From: Coccinella septempunctata
Lineage: Eukaryota > Arthropoda > Insecta > Coleoptera > Coccinellidae
Reading direction: 5' to 3'
NCBI RefSeq assembly: GCF_907165205.1
Contig: NC_058189.1
Span: forward strand, 33,010,270 to 33,074,269
DNA length: 64,000 nucleotides
The notes beneath the pieces are model-generated. The model saw only the letters and a program-made list of their open reading frames with translations, searched no databases and had not been told where the DNA came from. This document shows positions 1 to 10,500 of this stretch, one piece after another; position 1 is the first letter of the stretch; each line of letters opens with the position of its first letter. Position numbers and translations under genes: made by a program.

Positions 1-2570
1 CACAGCATCATATCATACTCATTGCCTGATTCCCTATTTGAAATACAACCCTGCAATGAGTTTTAAATAATTGTTCAACTATACTTATCATAGTTGGGTA
101 ATGAAGAAATGCTTAGAAATAAAGACACAGGAATATCGATCACGACGCCACTGATCGTTCAAACTGGCTGCTACATTCTGGCATTCAGGCTGTCAACTTC
201 CAACCCCTTTTTTTTTATTTTCGAAGGAAATAATTCAAGAATAAGCTAACAAATATAATCTGATCTCTGACTCTCAAGTAGAAGGGACAAAAAACGTAAA
301 TAAATGTGACAAAAGTCAGATTTTTCAAAATATACCTCTTCATGTGGCTCAATTTTTTTTGCATTCATATAATGAAAATTATATATCATAAAATTCTCTA
401 CAAGTTTTGTCTGAAGCAATTTTTATAATTTCAACCGTTTTCAAGCTAGAATAAGGCGATGAGCTATAATAGATAATGTATTGAAGAATTGATGTGGCTG
501 GATATGTATCAGCCACATCAATTCGTGAAAATCTATTATTGTATTGAAAACAGAAATATCAAACTGGATACAACAATTTCCGAAGAATTGTCGTTCCAAT
601 ATTGCGAGCTACTCATGAACGGGCGTAGGAAATCTCAGAGAAGTCGAAACTCGAAATATCTAAATTCTAAAAGCAACTGTAATCATTGTCCCTCATCAGT
701 ACAGTGTGTAGCGCTAAATATTCTAACCGGAGGATGGAATGTTGAACGAAATCAAGGCGACGTTTTGAGAAACTATTTCAATTCTCATAATGCAACCACC
801 TTTCTCGCAAATACTGAACCAAAACCTCATTTTCCCTGTAGACTCCTACATCAATTCTCTCAGATTTAACTACTACCTGCAGTCAACGCTTTGAAGTATT
901 GCAGTACTTGCTTTGAAGGAGCAACAATAAAGTTGTGAAAAGTCCCTGAAGGAATGGCTTAACGTCTCTTTTCAGAATTATTCCATTCCCACGAAAATTT
1001 ATACATATATTAGGTTTATATGATATTCACTTTCATATGAGTTCGTTATCACTAGTAATAGCATCTTTAGTTGGGTGGAGGTAAACTTGTGATAACAAAT
1101 CCTTGCTGTCACAAATAACATATGTTATATAGACTTATATAAGTACATATTTAATGAAAAATAAAACTAATAAAATCATTTCATTATATTTATTAATTCT
1201 CAATTATGTTTCTAAAACAGTTTAAAAATATATGACGGACCTTGACAATATCTAACACTTGACAAATCTGTTGTACCTAGCTAGAAACCTACAGTTGAAA
1301 TTGAAATCATGGAACCTGTAAAATATTTTCTATTTTAAAAATATGTCCAGACTGGCATTTTTCTTGTAGCAAGAATGTAAATAAGGAGAGCAATCTAAAA
1401 TTCGATTTTATCAATCGGAAAGATCGAAAATGGTCTTTTTTGATTAATTTCGAAATAACATTCTCCTGTTATCACAAACCTTTGAATTGGATAAATATTG
1501 GATTGGAGTTGTATATAAAAATAAATATTGTCTGGTGATGTTACAAACATTTCTGATCACAAAAAGAGTACAATGAGTTTAATTATAACACTTACAATTT
1601 GTTTGTCTTGGTACACCAGATATTTTCGACACATTTCTTCATCGAACTGGATTAAAACAGAGGCCTTCGAAACAACAGAGAATATTCTTTAATATAAATA
1701 AAAAAGCACAGAATAAACTTGTGTCATTTGCCCCAAATTAGAAACCTGAATGTTACTTATGAGTAAGAGAAAGTTCACTAAGATGATGAAATAAATAAAT
1801 AATGAATATGGAAAGTATGGAAATAACTATATAAACAATAAAGATATAGAATACTTTTGCAATTCATTTCAAACTCAAAGTATTCAAGGTATTTTCAGTT
1901 AAATAATGAAGGGGCGAAAAAAGTATAAAAAAATAAGGGATGTTACCGAATATATCGGGCGAAATAGGAAATTTAATAAAATTTTCTAAATTGAAAATAA
2001 AAATGTTCGAATTTAATGAATTGAACTCTGCAGTAATCTAATGATATCGAGATATTTTTTAAGATGGCAATGTGTTTCAATATACCTGATATTAAGTAAC
2101 ATCCGATATATATATACTTTTTAATTGAATATTGAAACTTTGAACGAGAATAGATTATGTAAAATGGAAATAGTAACAGTAATACTTTCTTTACTTCTGA
2201 GATAAAATCTAATGATATGGAACATATTTCCATCCTACGGATTTCATCTGTGTGTATAGGTATTTATAATATAAGAAAAATTTCAGAATATCTAATATTC
2301 AACTATCTTCAAATCTAAACTATTTGTTAGATTAAAATTTTTCTATAATAACTTTCGTTTCAGTCACAGCAGAAATTTCAAAGAAATAATACTGAAATAG
2401 AAAATACAGCCGATTGACAATTTAATGTGAAATGTTCTCGAACTATAATTCTGTATAAACTATTCATTTCTAATTATTTGATTCTTCGAACAAAGGAAGA
2501 ATATGGTGTTTTCCATTCCTCTACACTCTATAAAACTCATTCAATATTTTATAGGCTACATTTTCCCTAT
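1..2570. other. Gene-free flank; probable 3' UTR of the anion exchanger
   Basis: No supportable coding region; the open frames here (for example 489-869) have no recognisable domain and biased AT-rich composition. On the minus strand this is the 3' side of the anion exchanger stop codon at 2571. Candidate minus-strand poly-A signals are ATTAAA at 2120-2125 and AATAAA at 1189-1194. I cannot choose between them. Confidence 0.5.
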
Positions 2571-2642
2571 TTATCCTGGCAGTGGCGCCTCTGCATAAAA
2601 ATCAGGTTCGTCGTCATCTGCATCTGGCTGATCTCCATCCAG
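2571..2642 (-). CDS. Ae2: Terminal coding exon of SLC4 anion exchanger (AE type)
   Basis: Short last exon on the minus strand. It is preceded at 2643-2655 by a good acceptor (TTGCTTGTTTCAG) and reads LDGDQPDADDDEPDFYAE followed by five residues and TAA. The frame (phase 0) joins directly to the exon at 30155-30325, giving ...STRELRA|LDGDQPD.... The acidic stretch followed by an aromatic residue and a Pro-Leu-Pro end resembles the cytoplasmic C-terminus of SLC4A1-A3 chloride/bicarbonate exchangers (established family knowledge), which is acidic and ends in a short Pro-containing tail. It is too short to find as an open frame; I found it by its fit to the upstream exon. An alternative is that another terminal exon exists elsewhere. 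Confidence 0.8.
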   Translation of the reverse strand: MDGDQPDADDDEPDFYAEAPLPG

Positions 2643-3010
2643 CTGAAACAAGCAATTCTTTCATTTTCGAATTGTGTATTTGTTTTCAGGTCTGTGGTAA
2701 TAAGAGGGGTTCAAATGTTTAACTGTTGTGAAACTAACAGATGTCGGATACCGGAAGTTGATCTTATCATAATAGGATTTTGTTTGTCGTTTACTGATAT
2801 TTTAGAATTTAAATAAAATTAAGTTCAGCCTGGAATGGATCTGAAGTTGGTTGAGAAGATTACAGGAATAGGAAGGGACACCTATTACCATTACCAATTC
2901 GGCAACAAGAGTTCAATTATTTCATATTTGAATGCAGATCAATTGAAAAATGAACATCGATTCTTCAAAATTGACTCACTGAACCGAAGCAATAAACAAT
3001 ATACTATTTT

Positions 3011-3640
3011 CTGAAACTTTATAGGGATTTCACTCCCAATCTCTGGAACAATATTAAATTTGGAAAGAAAAATGTCTAATGGCCATATGCACCGTTTCAT
3101 TAAACTTGATTAATTCCTTAAATATAAAAATAATATTTAAAATAGAGAAATTAATAGATCGCAGATCATGTTTGTTCTTATACGGGAGACCACATGATGG
3201 ATTGGAACAGCACTAAAATTTTAATGACAGAACCGGATCATTATAAACGAAAGATTAAAGAGACCACGTATATTTTGTTGGATCAAAATAATAATTTGGC
3301 CAATTGTTCAATAGGAATAGATCATATATTTGTATTTGGATTAATTCACAGAAGAAAGAACTGTCATCCGGTAATTTCAAAATTAAATGAATTAACGTTT
3401 CAAAAGATTTTCCAAAATTGACCTTCGTAGTCTGACGTAGACTCCAAAACGTTACTATATATAATTATAATTTCAAAGTTCCTTTTTTCAGTTCATTGTC
3501 GTGCAACAATTTTTTCTATTTGATTTGCTCCTGACAAATTAGTGCAAAAATTTACGCAGGAGCAAATCGGTTATTTGAATTTTTTAATTGATGTTGTTCC
3601 AGAAATTAGGAGTGAAAACCCTGAAAAGTTTCAAAAAATT
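3011..3640. repeat. Two fragments of a palindromic MITE family
   Basis: The pieces at 3011-3055 and 3510-3640 share the motifs TTTCACTCCCAATCTCTG and its reverse complement with the clean palindrome at 24801-24973. The second piece also has its own short inverted repeat (GATTTGCTCCTG at 3520-3531 and CAGGAGCAAATC at 3558-3569) around a loop similar to that of the 24.8-kb copy. The copies are degenerate and no TSD was identified. Confidence 0.5.
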
Positions 3641-4187
3641 GATATTATCTCGCTCTCCTGATCGTCTAATAATTTTATTATGAACAAAAATACTACATAT
3701 ATAGAAAATGATTCGAATTGAGCTCCATTCGCTTTCATACAATAATACAAACGTGATTTGAATGTCTGTCGCACATTCTGAAAGACTTATGGTGTTAATT
3801 TATGGCAATATTGAATTATTTTTTGTCGCTCAGTTTCATAGATTTCAGATTTGAGGTGTCCCAAAGGAAAACATCTATACACGTCCGATATTTCATTTTC
3901 TATTTCAGTAGTACATTTCGATTAATTCTACACATCGACGTAGCCAGGGTAGAGTTTCGGAGGGGGGAAAGTGAATTGAAATTTTTCTGATTTTGATAAT
4001 AATATATCAATGATCATATAAAGTGAGAATCTTTGAAACTGATATTATGAACCTATATTATTTCGGGGGGAGTTCATAGTAATGGAATGTTTTTTGTGGA
4101 AAAATATTCTACAGAAACTTTTTTGTTGCAAATTGCCTGTAGAATAACAACATACATTTTCATTATTTTAGTCAATTCTACGTAAAA

Positions 4188-4561
4188 AACGGGTTTTACC
4201 TAAATGAACCCTATACCCGAAAGGAAAAATTTCTTATATCTAAGTTTAAGGAAAAAAAGCAATTTCGAACTGCTTGATTAGTCCTTGACATCCGGTAACC
4301 GAAACTAAAATTCATTGTTCCGATAAAAAATTTTGACATTTCATGATTTGTCTCTGAGATGTTTTTAGAAATCTTATTGGTATATATCTAATAAATACAG
4401 AATTATTATATGTTCTAAGAATAAATAATCTGTTGGGATTATTGAGAACCCTGTGGTTTTCGGAATGTTTGAAATTGCTGTTTTCCCTTATTTCTAGTTT
4501 TTTCGTGATAACTTTGAAAGCTGTCGTTTTAGGTATAGGGTTTATTCAGTAAACCTCCCTT
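4188..4561. repeat. Degenerate inverted repeat, probable MITE
   Basis: The left arm near 4188-4216 (ACCTAAATGAACCCTATACC) and the right arm near 4531-4561 are approximate reverse complements (GGTATAGGGTTTATTCAGTA). The intervening sequence is AT-rich and non-coding. Termini are not sharply defined. Confidence 0.35.
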
Positions 4562-4802
4562 CTTTTTTAGATAGTATAGAGTGAAATATTCAAAAAATAT
4601 TTGAAATTAAGTTGAAAATCTTGAGTTAATACGTATCAGATTTCCGGTCCGAACAGCCAATTGTGTTATAATGTGACAGAATTTCAAAATTGAAAATGGT
4701 GGGTATTTCTTAGAAAAAAAACCTTCCGGCAGAAATAATCAAAAAGGATGAACCTGTTTTCACTTTTTTTTTTCATAAGAATACCAATTACTCATAAACC
4801 TT

Positions 4803-4960
4803 TTACTGAGGGGAGGGGTAGTGGAATGAAGTGGACTGGAGTGGAGTAGGGTAGACAAATGAAGTGAAATAAAGTAAAGTGAAGTAGAGTAAATTAAAAT
4901 GAGGTAAGTAAAGATGAGTAAATTGAAATGAGATAAGTGGAGATATGTAAAGAAAATTAG
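4803..4960. repeat. Purine-rich low-complexity tract
   Basis: About 150 bp of nearly uninterrupted A/G/T on the plus strand, built from decayed GAAGT/GAGTA-like units. Almost no cytosine is present. It reads as an eroded simple repeat; the minus-strand open frame across it is Ser/Thr/Leu low complexity and not a gene. Confidence 0.6.
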
Positions 4961-5286
4961 TTTAGCGAAGCAGCAGGCAAGCATAACTAGTGAATATAAT
5001 AATTTTACATTTATTGGAAGATGGGATCAATGATGCTTTGTGTGGTTTTGCTCCATTTCATAGAAATATTTAGGAATTCATTAGAGTCATGTTAAAAAAC
5101 TATTTCTTTCCCCAAGATTTCGACGCTCAAAAGTTGAGAGGTTAAGGACATAGAGTTATTTGAAGTTATCTATTCTATAATTTCCTGAGGAGTGACATCC
5201 CTGAGGATCAGAATCCTATTCTTCCACGCCCTGTATAAACAATCTTTCTCAATATCATATGATATGGTGGCATTTGTATGAATATA

Positions 5287-5826
5287 CAGGGTGTCCCAAA
5301 ACTTGTGAATCAAACGTCACAACACGATAGAGTAGTTCAAATACTATCTAATGACACCAATATTAGTTGATCGAAAATTTACCGTTTCCAAAAAAACCTA
5401 ACCTGAAATTTCCGATTTTCGGTCTGTTATTCTAATCACAGGGCCAATTTGTGATTAAGGACAGCGTTTTTCGAATAAACCCCTATAGAGGGGGTTTATT
5501 CTGAGTAATAAACATTATGTAGAAAAAACAATTGTTTTAATTTACATTTACTTAGGTTTTCGATTAACTACTTGAAATAATTTTAATTAGGTGTAATAAA
5601 ACAATAATCTAGTATTACTATGATTTAAAATCGCTATCCTTCTTCACAAACTGGCCCTGTGATTGAAAAAAATAGTTCGAAAATCGGCAACTTTGGGTAT
5701 TTTCATAAAATTCTGAATATTTTGGAAACGGTACATTTTCGCTGAACTAATATTGGTGTCATTCAATAGTATTTGGTCTACTCTATCGTGGTGTGACGTT
5801 TGATTCACTAGTTTTGGGACAGCCTG
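5287..5826. mobile_element. Tc1/mariner-type MITE, family A, copy 1
   Basis: 540-bp non-coding element with long inverted ends (CAGGGTGTCCCAAAAC on the left, GTTTTGGGACAGCCTG on the right, with CTAGTGAATCAAACGTCAC-type subterminal sequence on both sides), flanked by TA (5285-5286 and 5827-5828). The arms run roughly 200 bp. A second copy lies at 32535-33125. The right end abuts the next element directly (...CCTG-TATA-CAGGG...). Confidence 0.75.
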
Positions 5827-6617
5827 TATACAGGGTGTCCCGTAAAGACCACGTCAAACGAAAACGGAAAGTAGATCAGAATGTGCTCTACCTGATGTGA
5901 AAAAATCGTTCATATAAAAGTCTCACAGTTTTCGAGTTATTTGATGTTTTATGAAAATGTTGAATTTTTTCGCTTAAAATGCTTTCTCTCTTGCGGAAGC
6001 TACAATTTAATACTTTTCGAATCAGTTTTTTTCCGTAAATTTTGTTGAATGATTACTTCAATTCATGCAATAAAAAATACCACAAAATATTATGCAGGGA
6101 TTCTGAAAAAAAAAATTTAAATTCATGTTCTGAAGGAAGTGTTTTTTTGTGCTGAATTCTATCTGACGTGGTATAAAAAAAAGACACTAGATCTTTTCTG
6201 CACATTACGTTGAAAAGTTGCCCATTTTGTAAGGATTCCGAAAAGGTAAAATATAGGTGATAACCTTCTTCACGAAAAAAGATATTTGAATGTTTATCGA
6301 AAATGGAGCAAATTTGTGAAAAACTGATTTTGTCACCCTTTCTACAAATTCTTTCATTTTGCAGATTCTGCTGTAACATATTGAATAATTCTCTTGAAAA
6401 ATGTCAGTTAGTCCTTAAATTACTTATAAAATGAAATTATTCATTAATTGCAATAATATAATATAATAACGCACAAGACCTTCAACATCAACAAATCTAT
6501 TGTGAAGAAACTTTATAAAAATATCAATAATAGAAATTCAGAATTCTTATGAGAGTAAATGCTCAAAATGGCCCCCCCCTTCGCTAATACATGCCCTGCC
6601 TCTATTGAGAAATGCCC

Positions 6618-6917
6618 TTTTCAAACCACTTTACGGTGAATTTATGGACTGGAATATACGATGAAAAAATATTCGGTCCGACAGAATTGCTGCAATCATT
6701 AAACAGCACCAACTATTTGAATTTTCTAAGGAACAGTGTACCCTTACTCTTAGGAGATATACCACTGGAAATGCGACATAATCTATGGTTTCAACACGAC
6801 GGGTGCCCAGCACACTACACTCGTCATGTTAGGGAATATTTACACCAAACATATCCTCCCCGTTCACCAGACTTAAATCCTCTGGAGTTTTTTTACTGGG
6901 GTTTTTTAAAAAATTAA
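6618..6917 (+). pseudogene. C-terminal fragment of mariner-like transposase
   Basis: The centre of the long-TIR element encodes the C-terminal half of an insect mariner-like transposase. It has a strand around VNLWTGIYDEKIFGP, the second catalytic aspartate region WFQHDGCPAHYTRHVREYL, and then PPRSPDLNPLEFFYWGFLK. The stretch normally found between VREYL and PPRSPDL in this family is shortened. The N-terminal DNA-binding region and the first catalytic aspartate are missing, and stops follow, so it cannot be active. Family knowledge places this in the IS630-Tc1-mariner superfamily; the exact DDxD/E clade is uncertain. Confidence 0.75.
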
Positions 6918-7257
6918 ATTTATTCGAATCCCATAAAAGATGAAGCACAAGTTAGGGACCGCATTCGTATTTCAGCAGCCAAAATAGCGGGAGAAGTTTG
7001 TATGGTTTGAAAATGTTATTTCTCAATAGATGCAGGGCATGTATTAGTGAAGGGGGTGGTTATTTTGAGCATTTGCTCTAATAATAATCCTGAATTTTTA
7101 TTATTGATATTTTTATAAGGTTTCTTCACAATAGATTTGTTGATGTTGAAGGTCCTGTGCGTTATTACATTACATATATCATTGCAATTAATGAATAATT
7201 TCATTTTATGAGTAATTTAAGGACTAACTGACATTTTTCAAGAGAATTATTCAATAT

Positions 7258-7560
7258 TGTAACGTTTTCTTCGCTTGATTAAAACGTCCAACTTATTAAA
7301 ATTATTTATTTACACTTAATACATTTATAACTCACAAACTGACTATTACACTACTATTTATTTCCACTCGTATTTATTTCCACTAGTCGCTTGCACTTTG
7401 AACTATCACTGTACTTGTACTTGCCTACCTGCTCCTCCGCTGGGCTTATATAGGCGCCGGAAACATTCAGGTACCTTCGCGAACCTTTCGCGCTTCTTCT
7501 AGAAGGAAGCGACCGCCCTGGTTCTCGAAAGGTCCGACCGCAAGGGCCGGACTGGTTACA
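7258..7560 (-). repeat. 3' LTR
   Basis: 303 bp, apparently identical to the 5' LTR. The element's ORF runs into it and stops at 7354. Two AATAAA signals on the minus strand (7373-7378 and 7357-7362) lie just at the stop codon, and a 14-bp direct repeat (TATTTATTTCCACT) surrounds them. Confidence 0.93.
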
Positions 7561-10500
7561 CTGTCCCCTCCTTAAGCCTGTTCTGTCCCAGAACAGATTT
7601 AGTGAATTTCTCCGAGGACCGTGGCGAAACTTGCAGTCATCACCATTCCTACAGTAGCCATTCTGATGGAAGTAGCACTCCACAGTTTTTCCAGGCTCCC
7701 TGGCCTGCTTTGGGTTGAAACTGCACACCAGGATCCGTATACCAGTCCCCTGAAATACCACCTCCAGCATGCTTCGCACAACTCGCCAATTCAGCTGGTC
7801 CAATCCACAACCGAGCTTGGGAACAGCTAATTTCCTAACTCCAAAGCGTTGAAGGTCTTCTTTCAAGCTATGCAGTGCCGTCCATAGATTCTGATAGGTT
7901 GGCTTCTGATAGGAATGTCGCTTGGTGACTAGGTAATAAATGAACCGACCTTCAGCCTTCAATTTCAAAACTTTTCCGATTCTTGGCTGTTGTCGCAATA
8001 GTTGTTCCTGACGTCCAAATTTATTTCTGAATACTCTGGCTATTCCTTTGCTCATACGAAGGTCCTCCGCTACGCAATGAGCGAGAGAGTATTCCTCAGA
8101 CACGGTAAAGAGATCTTGATGTACTTCCTGTGTAACGCTGAACCGTGCAACGCGTGTCTCACCATAACAATCCATAAACTTCTGGTAATCGCTGCTACCT
8201 TGCATCGGGGCTTCCACAAGACGTACTTCTTCTTCGTCCTGCGCGTACGGGGCTAATCGGTTGAAATGGACAACCTTTGGTTTTCCTCTGGGGAGCTTCC
8301 TTATCCGGTAAACTACATCGTTTATCCTCTTGATTACTTCATACGGTCCCTCCCACTGCCTCTGCAGCTTTGGTGAAAATCCTTTCCTCCTTTGTGGATT
8401 ATGTAGCCACACCAGATCTCCAGCGGTGAATCCACCTTCAATAGCCTTGATGTCGTAGCGCATTTTCATTCGGTCACTTGCTTGCTGCATTTGATTGCGC
8501 ACCTTGCCATGAATGTAATCCAGCTTGTTCCTTAATTTACTAACGTAGTCCTCCCCAGCTACGTCTTCTCCAGGCTTACATCCAAACTCTAAGTCGCAAG
8601 GCAGTCTTATTTCTCGGCCGAACATTATACTGGATGGAGTTTCCTTGGTAGATTCTTGAACCGAAGATCTATATGCCATGGTGAATAGATGTAAATATTC
8701 ATCCCAATCCCGCTGATGATCAGAAACTACTTTGGCTAAATGTTTTCCCATGGTCCGATTCATTCGTTCGACCATGCCGTCTGATTGTGGATGAAGAGGT
8801 GTAGTCCTTGTTTTGTGAATTCCCAATTTGCTGCATACTTCTTGGAATAACTTCGATTCAAAATTTCGGCCTTGATCACAATGCAGCTCCAGAGGTATTC
8901 CAAATCTGCAGAAGAATTCTCTGACCAATTTATCAGCTACCGTACTTGCTTCTTGATTAGGAATACCGTAGGCCTCCACCCATTTCGTGAAATAGTCCAT
9001 CGCTACCAAAATGTACTTATTTCCATGGTCTGTTTCGGGAAAGGGGCCAGCGATGTCGATAGCTACTCGTTCCATGGGAGATCCGACGTTATATTGCTTC
9101 ATTGGTGCTTTTCCTCTACCATAAGGTCCGTTAGCAGCAGCGCAAACCTTGCATCTTCTACACCAATCTTTAACGTCCCTCTTACAATTTGGCCAATAGA
9201 ATCGCTGCCTGACTTTTTCCAATGTCTTGGTTATCCCGAAATGTCCACCTGAAGTTCCGTTATGTAGTCTGGTCAGAATGTCTGTCACACGGCTCTTCGG
9301 CACAATCAACTGAAGTCTCTGCTCAGTTCCATCTTCATTTTCCCAACAACGTTTCAGAAGACCTCCATCAATCTTCAACGTTTCCCATTGTGCCCAATAC
9401 GACTTCACATTCTGGCTCAGTCTGGATACTTCTTCCCAAGTAGGTCGTCTACCGCTCTTCTTCCAACTCAGGATTATTTTCAAGTCGTTATCTTCCTCTT
9501 GTGCTCTTTGAATTTCTTCAGGTAGCCAGTCGTCTTCGATTCCGGTGGTCCGCCTTAAATCGATCTTTTCTTCCAGGCGCGAACAATGGCTGGAATTCTG
9601 GGGATTCTCGATGGTTTTGGTCGAGCCATTGTCTACCACAGCGACTCCTTTTATTTTCCCAGCTGTAGCCCTTTCAAATTCTGGACGATTTTGCTTGAAA
9701 TGCATCCTTTTGTTGGAGTTCCAGCACACAGCATCCTTTTTCCTAGCAAGCAATATTCTGCGGACTTTTTCTCTGACAATGTCCTCAATAGATCGGTCTG
9801 TTTCTTGGACTTGTCTTACACGAAGGTGTCCCCTATGCGACGCTTGCTTCGCTGCCTCAATTTCCAAAGCCTGGGCTACGGCATCATCTATAGTTCTAGG
9901 GCGTGCTAGTCTCAGGGCTTGTTGTATTTCACTATCCTTTATCCCATCCACGAATGTCTGGATTGATAGCTGTTCCAGGAAGCTATCTGGAGCAGATGGA
10001 TAAGCCAGCCTGACTAATCTCGCCACATCAGCTTCAAACTCCTGGAGATTTTCCCCTGTTTTCTGCACTCGGTTCTTTATTTGTGCATGGTATACTTGTT
10101 GTAGATGAGCATCACCATATCTCATCTGAAGTTTCGATGTAAGAACTTCGTAACAGGCTTGTTGACTCTCCGGGATCGTCTGGAGAATGTTGAGTGCCTC
10201 TCCTCGTAGAGCTATAATTAATGCCGTGGCTTTTTCGTTGTCGTTCCAATTGTTTACCAGGGCAGCAGCTTCAAACTGTTTTTGATATGTCGACCAGGGT
10301 ATTTTTCCATCAAAAGTTGGAGGCTTGATCTTCATTCTACTACCTTCGCCGTCATTTTCCGCTTTCGCTGAGCTGTAGGGTGTTGAAGCCAGAATATCTG
10401 TTCTGTTTGACGTTCTTTTCAAGGAATCTATCAATTTGGAATGATATTCAATTATTCCTGCCATTTCTTCAAATTTTCCATTAACGTCATCATAAACTTT

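Noticed and set aside
489..869. 126-residue open frame on the plus strand
   Set aside because: No domain, no splice or promoter context, composition like its non-coding surroundings.
7600..8200. Macrodomain as part of a neighbouring host gene rather than the retroelement
   Set aside because: It lies between the LTRs, in frame with the integrase, with the polypurine tract and 3' LTR directly after it.
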